From an uncultured Lachnospiraceae bacterium (GTDB lineage: Bacteria > Bacillota > Clostridia > Lachnospirales > Lachnospiraceae), in assembly GCA_947594085.1 (NCBI GenBank), contig CANQEB010000009.1, positions 1 through 20,525 of the forward strand: a stretch of DNA of 20,525 nt. The letters run 5' to 3'. The notes under the pieces were generated by a model. That model made no database searches. It worked only from the letters and a program-made list of their open reading frames with translations, and was not told the DNA's origin. The position numbers and the translations under genes were made by a program. Shown here in pieces: positions 16,301 to 20,525 of this stretch. Each line of letters begins with the position of its first letter. The first letter of the stretch is position 1.

Positions 16301-17386
16301 CTTTCCGCCGAGCTGGTGCAGCTCTGCCCCGTTCTCGTCCAGAAGCGTAATGTCAAACGCCTCCACGCCAAACAAAGACTGTCCTTCCTCGTGCAATCTC
16401 TCCGCGATCGTCTGAGCCGCGTCGTCCACGTCGGACGTCGCCACGGCTTCGGCGGTCATGGTGCTGCTTTCCGGCAGAACACCCTCGCCCCGGACTTTCA
16501 CCTGAACGGAAGTATTTTCTACCCGAACTGTATATACACCCGTCTCCGCCGAATCATCTGCTTCATTTGCATTCGCAGTCTCGGTCTGCTCCTGCGCAGT
16601 GGTCTCTGTCGGCATGGTCTCAGTTTCGGTTCTGGTCGTGTCAGTCTCCGCATTTTTTTCGGTCTCCGTAGTATTTCCGATCTCGGTATCACTTCCGGTT
16701 CCAGTATCATTTCCGGTCTCGGTTGTATTCGTCTCGGCAATGTTACCGGATTCTGTACCCTCACTTAGCTCGTTATCATTCGCTTCGTTATCTGTCTCGC
16801 TGTCCGGCAAAGTAAGCCCCGGCGTCTCCTGCGTCTGGGGTGCGTCTGTCTTTGACGCATCCGTCTGCGGTGCACTTGTCTCAGATGCGTCTGTCTCTGT
16901 TGCCTCTGTCTTAGGCGTATCCATCCCAGACGTTGCGGTTTCAGACGTCTCTGTCTCCGATGCCTTCGTTTCCGATGCTGCGGTCTCATCTATATCTGCT
17001 TTCGGTGTATCTGTCTGCAGCGCGTCTGTCTCCGATGCCGCCGTCTGCAATGCATCTGCCTCGGGGGCTGATGTCTCCGAAGACTGTGTCTCAGACATCT
17101 TCGCTTCCTTTTGAACATCTGCACTCTCCCCGTCCTGCGCTCCCGTATCTGACTGTCCCGACGCCGCATTCACACTCTGCAACTCTGTGCTCTGCTCCTG
17201 AAGCGCATCCGAAACAGGCGCCGCGCCGTCCGTCGCCAGCACGCTCGCTGAATTCTGCAGCAGCATCGCGATGGTAAGCGCGACCGCCAGCATTCTCTTT
17301 GCCCTTGATTCCTTCTTCATACTTCCACCCGCCTTACTGTTTGATTTCTTGTGTTCACTGTCTTTTCTGTCAAGAACACGATTCAT
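10334..17386 (-). CDS. Giant cell-wall-anchored adhesin with pilin-type isopeptide domains
   Basis: The 2350-residue secreted surface protein has these parts. (1) A long signal peptide, with basic N-region and hydrophobic core at 32-43, cut near ASVLA at 51. (2) A Ser/Thr/Glu/Asp-rich stalk to about 282, including 5-residue repeats. (3) A domain at about 284-420. (4) MBG-like beta domains and an InlB/Flg_new-like repeat (FIGWYDKI, about 812-870). (5) From about 1134 an array of Spy0128/FctA-type pilin isopeptide domains (VFTNF ends), DUF11-like domains (SVKIGDEITYSI...VTVTDVLAEGVDLVPEKS) and ISKVVTG-type domains. (6) A Pro/Glu/Thr linker (2086-2136), a prealbumin-like domain (2136-2258) and an acidic linker. 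(7) VKTGDE, a hydrophobic helix and KKRRARS, a non-canonical sorting signal. The ATG at 17386 follows GGGAGGGTGAC. No sortase gene lies nearby. The function as an adhesin is inferred. Confidence 0.88.
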   Translation of the reverse strand: MNRVLDRKDSEHKKSNSKAGGSMKKESRAKRMLAVALTIAMLLQNSASVLATDGAAPVSDALQEQSTELQSVNAASGQSDTGAQDGESADVQKEAKMSETQSSETSAPEADALQTAASETDALQTDTPKADIDETAASETKASETETSETATSGMDTPKTEATETDASETSAPQTDASKTDAPQTQETPGLTLPDSETDNEANDNELSEGTESGNIAETNTTETGNDTGTGSDTEIGNTTETEKNAETDTTRTETETMPTETTAQEQTETANANEADDSAETGVYTVRVENTSVQVKVRGEGVLPESSTMTAEAVATSDVDDAAQTIAERLHEEGQSLFGVEAFDITLLDENGAELHQLGGKVTVELEGLTVPEDAEQIRVYHVPETGEPEQVKSLAREELTDGILRFETDHFSVYAVAYVKSRDSDAGIMAVDLSIDEETEDSTLKETEDGFTVVYDGENHYLTLVQVVGEDLKNATEITEMKVDYWIYSGDDATSSTKSSSNSDRISITDGVWKLSGNKYKGAGEYTYSVTAIVEGESKTYTKKMTITRRPLYVVTPNISVYYYVNNHNSTEKDSKGNVKSGECILSGNPKIGSYFGNYTVEWPDLYLDEDTLTFGNSGKESIEIDKRSGEINHSDTVGKSDPKGKSKMVEYRSFKQIKAGEEANSEDKIHTIGTAMNTLLDGHVISGRNYKATGQVSSSGTEWAAPNTMQVTSIVIKDNGGTGENVSKNYEVKELPGTLEIKPVGRVRYNYVLGKVETVDGSAVEKELSDAGFPLGYMPQLGSEEYDSESEKPWIKSITTHLYRKGETFIVPNAEPTSDQYTFIGWYDKIRKLGEGNELPGAMRKPGEECSFCYDGDDLYTLDAVWMFLNGSSKEQIYDGNALALNDLEFNFTKGTLADKIYWQIEEQQLIELGQIQWAWGKDADKDDKATWTTYDKDDSETHPSQVNVGVYPVTIKANAKVTMSDGNTVDKELKIVRYITIYPRPITIQVGSKEYQFDGKTYTVAGEAGTGTGGLEYSFVETSDAPEGKYGLVSGDAFASNVLDVIYYPKDGSKTDYDTEGEKGFANRTAIYTAEINDTNLQNQPITLGEKECRQLSGEGKILQGDHDVTGNYYVILLPGELTITPADNTLTISKVVTGSSGETDKEFTFTVTLDGAAGGTSYNYYGSREGTIFSGGTIELKGGESVTIIGLPGESHYAVAEAEANQDGYKTTSANEEGTVSPDKEYPSIVTFTNSRDAITPELTVSKTLNTNGFDLKKNYEFSFTLTPNTGNPEGDPVAALSDGKITKNISVTGTIWSTASDNFFTDLLFTKTGTYTYTLEEDASSVPGIVNDKVSSHTVTVTVSAGVDGSGTLTAVVAVDGKAATEASFTNQYQPTAAQAVLSGSKVFAGALKSGSFTFELAGKKGTEPMPEGASAGKAVVTKEGAGDFQFGGITYTQAGTYEYTITEQEGTDESVLYDATVYDVTVTVSPDETTGRLAAVPVYKVHGGEDAEPGKAVFTNFIPQKRVTSPAAGESVKIGDEITYSIDWMNPEEVAADVTVTDVLAEGVDLVPEKSGGCSYDAATRTVTWTFENQAAGETGTVTLTVKVNAKARTSVTNRASLQVENDPAQTHTAKTSEVETPVATGNLIIRKIVSGNQGETDREFHFSVVVDPSVNGTYGEVTFVDGRVENIMLKSGESCTITGLPAGMLYTVSEAEANQDGYGTVAKNEKGTIPKNDTIVAEYTNRKPASAISLEGTKHYEGGELKEGQFTFVLTGEKDAPMPESGSNKVTNDVEGNFRFDEIIYNKEAVYHYTITEKLGTDAGILYDPTIYDVTVIVEPDSSTGYYKATAVYKVRNGKETQKAVFTNFAPKKSVMSPAVGESVKIGDEIVYSISWMNPGETAADVTVTDVLAEGVDLVPEKSSECSYDAATRTVTWALGSREAGTSGTVTLTVKVNAKARTSIANSAVLHVGNVAVQSEVRTAKTPDVKTPVASGGLIVTKTVTGTGGDTEKEFDFTVTVDAAINGVYGNMTFSNGVSQFKLKHGGKMEATELPAGITYSVTESGNEGYTVQKSGENGTIKESETAEAKFVNNKDADPQQAKPQQTESTPEPSPEPSTEPESEVKSSETEASTEPSTEPQTEPSKNTLAKLTVTKSIVNAGNRHLLGLDGAHFYVALFSDAAMTKQVGDTQKLDFDLNTAVASVTYKGLKPGTYYVSEVNADGKVVAGGKYGNGAYTASYTEEAQKVTISKGDRLAEFSFENQFFELPDEQYYQDLGLPQGETEPETEPDSETESEAETETKAQAEKQTEKQTEQETAAAVPKTAEAVKTGDETPIEWMMLLLAISGMLMLFAEKKRRARS
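11130..13230 (-). repeat. 349-residue (1047-bp) super-repeat within the adhesin
   Basis: The triplet pilin domain, DUF11-like domain and ISKxVTG-type domain occurs twice in tandem. Matching landmarks such as GTCACTGTACGGGTCGCAG occur at 11616 and 12663, 1047 bp apart. In protein terms, SVKIGDEI, VTVTDVLAEGVDLVPEKS and TLTVKVNAKARTS recur at that spacing. DNA similarity is high in the DUF11-like part and lower in the flanking parts, suggesting an old duplication with local conversion. Confidence 0.85.
16843..17100 (-). repeat. 15-bp / 5-residue minisatellite in the adhesin stalk
   Basis: About 17 tandem 15-bp units encode a degenerate (S/P)(E/K/Q)T(D/E)A-type pentapeptide, for example SETSAPQTDASKTDAPQTQ. 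The region just downstream in the protein (16590-16800) is also Glu/Thr/Asn-rich but less regular. It is likely an extended, possibly glycosylated stalk, and such arrays can change length by slippage in steps that keep the frame. Confidence 0.8.
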
Positions 17387-17483
17387 AATGTCACCCTCCC
17401 GCATCCTTGTATAAAATGTCCAATTTCGTATCGACACATCAACAGGAACAGGAAATTTTCCCATGTTTTTGTAAATTATATAT

Positions 17484-17512
17484 ATTATAACAATTTCGTG
17501 AGAGCTTTTCAA
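17484..17512 (-). promoter_or_regulatory. Promoter of the adhesin gene
   Basis: TTGAAA (17512-17507), a 17-nt spacer and TATAAT (17489-17484) lie about 100 bp before the ATG. A 9-bp inverted repeat ATTTCGTGA (17493-17501)/TCACGAAAT (17530-17538) has one arm in the promoter spacer and one upstream of the -35, a possible operator. Between 17540 and the terminator at 17622 I see nothing else. Confidence 0.7.
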
Positions 17513-17621
17513 TGCTCAAAAAGCCCCTTTCACGAAATAATTTGCATTCATACCTGACATAAATTGTACATATTCACCCGACAAATGCACCTACTCTGTT
17601 TGTTTTTCATCAAATCAGTCC

Positions 17622-17662
17622 AAAAAAATGAACTGCCGCACAATATCGCTTGTTGCAGCAGC
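17622..17662 (-). terminator. Terminator after PD-(D/E)XK-like copy 1
   Basis: CTGCTGCAACA pairs with TGTGCGGCAG (one bulge, one G-T pair), then TTCATTTTTTT follows on the minus strand, about 45 bp after the stop of the 17706-18536 gene. Confidence 0.7.
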
Positions 17663-17705
17663 CCATCTGATTCCGTTTAATCTCCCAATTATACATTTCT
17701 CTCGA

Positions 17706-18536
17706 TTATGTGTTTCTCTCAATCCCGAATTCCTCATACATCTTCTGGCGGAAGTCCCGATCTTTTATCGCCCGGAGAAAGTCCGGAAGCCGACTGGCGG
17801 CGATCAGCCTTTCGGCCAATTGACCCATTCTGTTTTCTCCATATTCTTCGCCTATATCCAGGACTACTTTTTCCCATACTTCATGCGGCACCATCTTCTT
17901 TTCCTCCATCTTCTCATCGTTTGCGCGCATTATGACATCCATCACCGCCTGGTAGGGCGTTTTGTCTCGGTTTTTTCCGTACTTTTCTTCAATCGTTCGA
18001 ATCTCCTCTTCCGACCGCAGATCGTTGCGCAGGCTCCGCAGCCAGAAATTATTCCCTTTCGAAAGCTTTTTCGTCACGATCAGCTGCATCACGATCGGGT
18101 CACCCGTCAGGTCGTAGATCCCCGGTTCGCGCAGCCGCGTCGTTATCCCGCGCACATGCTTGATATGCGCCAGCATGCGCCTCGGATAATGATTACAGAC
18201 AAACGTAATCGTCAGCTCCGCCGGATCAACCGCTTCTGCCGAATCGGTCTGCGACTGGTAGAAACAGGCGTAGCCGTATACCTTGTAAAAATCGTTGACA
18301 CTCAAGTAATCGTCCGGCGCTTTGTACTCGAGAATGTTATATGTTCGGAAAATCTGTCCGATGTTCTTCTTTATCTTCTGTGCTTTGTCCTTCTTGATGA
18401 TGAGCAGGTCGATCTGCATTGGCTTCTCGCCCAGCAAATGTTCCTCCTCGATTCGGATCTTGTCGGCTTCCTCCTCCAGTTCAATGCGCATCGCCGCGCA
18501 AAACGCGGGATGCCACTGTAACAGTCTTTTCGCCAT
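17706..18536 (-). CDS. PD-(D/E)XK-like protein (Rpn/transposase-associated nuclease type), copy 1
   Basis: The 276-residue protein shows the spacing of a PD-(D/E)XK nuclease fold: D43 in MQIDLLII, then E70-x-K72 in NILEYK, followed by a conserved DFYKVYGYACFY helix. Similar proteins occur in many copies in Lachnospiraceae and are usually annotated as hypothetical or Rpn/PDDEXK family; that assignment is from memory of the family pattern. Residues 1-219 are identical to the upstream copy. Residues 220-260 differ, including a 4-residue insertion (EYGENRMGQLAERLIAASRLPDFLRAI type), and the last 16 residues are again identical. The ATG at 18536 has only a modest AGGGACA site. The promoter is at 18551-18580 and a terminator follows. 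Confidence 0.7.
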   Translation of the reverse strand: MAKRLLQWHPAFCAAMRIELEEEADKIRIEEEHLLGEKPMQIDLLIIKKDKAQKIKKNIGQIFRTYNILEYKAPDDYLSVNDFYKVYGYACFYQSQTDSAEAVDPAELTITFVCNHYPRRMLAHIKHVRGITTRLREPGIYDLTGDPIVMQLIVTKKLSKGNNFWLRSLRNDLRSEEEIRTIEEKYGKNRDKTPYQAVMDVIMRANDEKMEEKKMVPHEVWEKVVLDIGEEYGENRMGQLAERLIAASRLPDFLRAIKDRDFRQKMYEEFGIERNT

Positions 18537-18550
18537 ACATTGTCCCTGTT

Positions 18551-18580
18551 ATTATACTATTATCTCTCCCCTTAAATCAA
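18551..18580 (-). promoter_or_regulatory. Promoter of nuclease-like copy 1
   Basis: TTGATT (18580-18575), an 18-nt spacer and TATAAT (18556-18551) lie 15 bp before the ATG, so the transcript leader would be very short. The same elements precede copy 2. Confidence 0.5.
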
Positions 18581-18643
18581 CGAAATGCTTGTTGCAGCAG
18601 CCCATCTGATTCCGTTTAATTTCTCAATTATACATTTTCTCGA

Positions 18644-19462
18644 TTATGTGTTTCTCTCAATCCCAAATTCCTCATACATCTTCTGACGGAAGTCCCCATC
18701 CTTAGCAGCTTTGCTGACATCAGAAATTCGTCCGTTAGCTATCAATTTCTCAGCCAATTGGCCCATTTTCTCTTCACCTATTTCCATAACTACTTTCTCC
18801 CATATTTCATGCGGCACCATCTTCTTTTCCTCCATCTTCTCATCGTTTGCGCGCATTATGACATCCATTACCGCCTGGTAGGGCGTTTTGTCTCGGTTTT
18901 TTCCGTACTTTTCTTCAATCGTTCGAATCTCCTCTTCCGACCGCAGATCGTTGCGCAGGCTCCGCAGCCAGAAATTATTCCCTTTCGAAAGCTTTTTCGT
19001 CACGATCAGCTGCATCACGATCGGGTCACCCGTCAGGTCGTAGATCCCCGGTTCGCGCAGCCGCGTCGTTATCCCGCGCACATGCTTGATATGCGCCAGC
19101 ATGCGCCTCGGATAATGATTACAGACAAACGTAATCGTCAGCTCCGCCGGATCAACCGCTTCTGCCGAATCGGTCTGCGACTGGTAGAAACAGGCGTAGC
19201 CGTATACCTTGTAAAAATCGTTGACACTCAAGTAATCGTCCGGCGCTTTGTACTCGAGAATGTTATATGTTCGGAAAATCTGTCCGATGTTCTTCTTTAT
19301 CTTCTGTGCTTTGTCCTTCTTGATGATGAGCAGGTCGATCTGCATTGGCTTCTCGCCCAGCAAATGTTCCTCCTCGATTCGGATCTTGTCGGCTTCCTCC
19401 TCCAGTTCAATGCGCATCGCCGCGCAAAACGCGGGATGCCACTGTAACAGTCTTTTCGCCAT
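18644..19462 (-). CDS. PD-(D/E)XK-like protein (Rpn/transposase-associated nuclease type), copy 2
   Basis: The 272-residue paralogue is identical to copy 1 through residue 219, including D43 and E70-x-K72. Its C-terminal segment differs (WEKVVMEIGEEKMGQLAEKLIANGRISDVSKAAKDG) before rejoining the shared DFRQKMYEEFGIERNT end. It lies directly upstream of copy 1 on the same strand with its own copy of the promoter. Its terminator is truncated by the duplication junction, so a joint transcript with copy 1 is likely. No host cue for its activity is visible. The pattern of a constant catalytic part and a variable tail suggests the tail sets partner or target choice, but this is inference. Confidence 0.7.
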   Translation of the reverse strand: MAKRLLQWHPAFCAAMRIELEEEADKIRIEEEHLLGEKPMQIDLLIIKKDKAQKIKKNIGQIFRTYNILEYKAPDDYLSVNDFYKVYGYACFYQSQTDSAEAVDPAELTITFVCNHYPRRMLAHIKHVRGITTRLREPGIYDLTGDPIVMQLIVTKKLSKGNNFWLRSLRNDLRSEEEIRTIEEKYGKNRDKTPYQAVMDVIMRANDEKMEEKKMVPHEIWEKVVMEIGEEKMGQLAEKLIANGRISDVSKAAKDGDFRQKMYEEFGIERNT

Positions 19463-19476
19463 ACATTGTCCCTGTT

Positions 19477-19506
19477 ATTATACTATTACCTCTCCCCTCA
19501 AATCAA
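19477..19506 (-). promoter_or_regulatory. Promoter of nuclease-like copy 2
   Basis: TTGATT (19506-19501), an 18-nt spacer and TATAAT (19482-19477) duplicate the copy 1 promoter. Beyond the duplication, 19511-19683 is AT-rich and I see no gene in it. Confidence 0.5.
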
Positions 19507-19683
19507 CGAATTTCTTCTTTTGTATTTCTTCTCTTTATCTTGTATCTTCCGTTTCATTGAATTCATCATATATAATATGTTTCTAATTATATACTATATA
19601 AATTCACTTGTAAAGCGTTTTTGTTGCTTTGAGAACCTTTTTGCGGACTACTCATAAGTAGTCTTTTGAACAGTGTTCAGTGC

Positions 19684-19721
19684 AAAAAAGCCGACTCCCG
19701 GATTCCTCCGGTAAGTCAGCT
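19684..19721 (-). terminator. Terminator after dapL
   Basis: On the minus strand AGCTGACT...CCGGA / TCCGG..AGTCGGCT forms a long stem followed by TTTTTTG, about 85 bp after the dapL stop. Confidence 0.88.
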
Positions 19722-19803
19722 TCTGCCCTACTCAAATTATCAGATATTTATATTTTCCGGCTGTCACCATGCTTCAGGGTGCATCCCCCCTGCATCCACT
19801 CGC

Positions 19804-20525
19804 TCACATCTTCTTGATCCGCTCCAGCGCGGCTACGGTGTTCTCGTAGGTGCCGAACGCAGTCAGACGGAAGTAGCCTTCGCCGCTCGGTCCAAAGCCG
19901 GATCCTGGCGTGCCGACGACATTCGCGTGCTCGAGCAGGTAATCAAAGAACTCCCAGGATGTCATCCCATCCGGCGTCTTCAGCCAGATGTACGGAGCGT
20001 TCACACCGCCGGAGACGGTGTAGCCCGCCTCGGCAAGCCCTTCCTTGATCGTCTTCGCGTTCTTCATGTAGTAGGCCACCTGCGCCGCGAGCTGCTCCTT
20101 GCCTTCCGGGGAATAAACTGCTTCGCCTGCCTTCTGGACAATGTACGGAGCGCCGTTGTACTTCGTTCCGTGGCGTCTCGCCCAGAGCGAGTGCAGCATG
20201 ACATCGCCGCATTTCAGATCCTTCGGGATCACGGTGTAGCCGAGACGCGTACCCGTGAAGCCCGCGTTCTTCGAGAAGGATTTCAGCTCAATCGCGCAGG
20301 TCCGCGCGCCCGCGCACTCAAAGATCGTGTGCGGCACATCGTCCTCGGAAATGTACGCCTCGTAAGCCGCGTCGTAGATGATGACAGCGCCGACCCTGTT
20401 CGCGTAGTCAACCCACTCCTGCAACTGCGCCTTCGTGATCGTGGCGCCGGTCGGGTTGTTCGGGAAGCACAGATAGATCAGATCCGGCGTCTCCTTCGGA
20501 AGCTGCGGCGCGAAATTATTCTCCG
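19804..20525 (-). CDS. dapL: LL-diaminopimelate aminotransferase (DapL), N-terminus outside the window
   Basis: About 240 C-terminal residues of a class I/II PLP aminotransferase are present. The frame runs to the window edge through [21 protein letters not shown] and the [14 protein letters not shown] block, so the true start is beyond 20525. A nominal TTG start at 20424 is internal and not used. The PLP-binding lysine is in [15 protein letters not shown], and the C-terminal [20 protein letters not shown] matches DapL. The enzyme converts tetrahydrodipicolinate and glutamate directly to LL-2,6-diaminopimelate in one step of the lysine and peptidoglycan pathway, replacing the succinylase or acetylase steps. 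The gene is closed by its own terminator and is probably unrelated in function to the nuclease-like genes downstream. Confidence 0.93.
   Translation of the reverse strand, partial: ENNFAPQLPKETPDLIYLCFPNNPTGATITKAQLQEWVDYANRVGAVIIYDAAYEAYISEDDVPHTIFECAGARTCAIELKSFSKNAGFTGTRLGYTVIPKDLKCGDVMLHSLWARRHGTKYNGAPYIVQKAGEAVYSPEGKEQLAAQVAYYMKNAKTIKEGLAEAGYTVSGGVNAPYIWLKTPDGMTSWEFFDYLLEHANVVGTPGSGFGPSGEGYFRLTAFGTYENTVAALERIKKM

Larger units (their letters stand above)
17649..19510 (-). repeat. Head-to-tail tandem duplication of a nuclease-like gene unit
   Basis: Two adjoining units (17649-18587 and 18588 to about 19510) each contain a promoter, the gene and the first arm of its terminator. The 5' two thirds of each gene and their promoters are nearly identical in DNA. 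A stretch of roughly 120-140 bp near the 3' end differs strongly (about 17740-17880 against 18690-18815). The junction at 18587/18588 cuts through the terminator stem, so the upstream copy (18644-19462) has lost its second arm and probably reads through into the downstream copy. Confidence 0.9.

Noticed and set aside
17628..19447. Paired plus-strand frames of 229 and 297 codons opposite the nuclease-like genes
   Set aside because: They are duplicated only because the minus-strand genes are duplicated, and they lack ribosome sites; the minus-strand proteins have a PD-(D/E)XK pattern.

Overview
The window looks like a chromosomal segment of a low-to-mid GC Gram-positive anaerobe, most likely a gut Lachnospiraceae/Clostridia member (inference). 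The evidence is a T-box riboswitch, a non-discriminating archaeal-type AspRS with GatCAB, LL-diaminopimelate aminotransferase (DapL), strong AGGAGG-type ribosome binding sites, a giant wall-anchored pilin-domain adhesin, and an IS3-type remnant. Nearly all genes are on the minus strand; only asnA and the IS fragment are on the plus strand.

Layout. 1-428: broken right end of an IS3-family element, about 50 bp beyond the gatB stop. 475-7457 (read right to left): a tRNA-dependent transamidation operon made of promoter, T-box leader, aspS (non-discriminating type), a zinc-ribbon single-pass membrane protein of unknown function, gatC, gatA and gatB. 7502-8788: a solitary AAA15-type ATPase. 8992-10002: asnA, divergent from the ATPase, closed by a strong terminator. 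10334-17386: a 2350-residue secreted adhesin with a signal peptide, 5-residue N-terminal repeats, a pilin/DUF11-type domain array containing a 349-residue super-repeat, and a C-terminal sorting-like signal. Its stop codon lies inside a 63-bp tandem triplication. 17649-19510: a tandem duplication of a PD-(D/E)XK-like protein gene. 19804-20525: the 3' part of dapL, running off the window.

How the genes fit together. The ND-AspRS should charge both tRNA-Asp and tRNA-Asn with Asp, and GatCAB then converts Asp-tRNA-Asn (and possibly Glu-tRNA-Gln) to the amide. The leader's specifier region reads GAAC before ACTCC, so the Glu codon GAA and the Asn codon AAC overlap. This is the arrangement described for the dual-specificity T-box of the Clostridium acetobutylicum transamidation operon. 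asnA next door makes free asparagine, so both asparagine routes sit within 10 kb. The points most worth a second look are the dual-codon T-box, the zinc-ribbon membrane protein inside the transamidation operon, the adhesin stop-codon triplication, and the mosaic nuclease duplicates.
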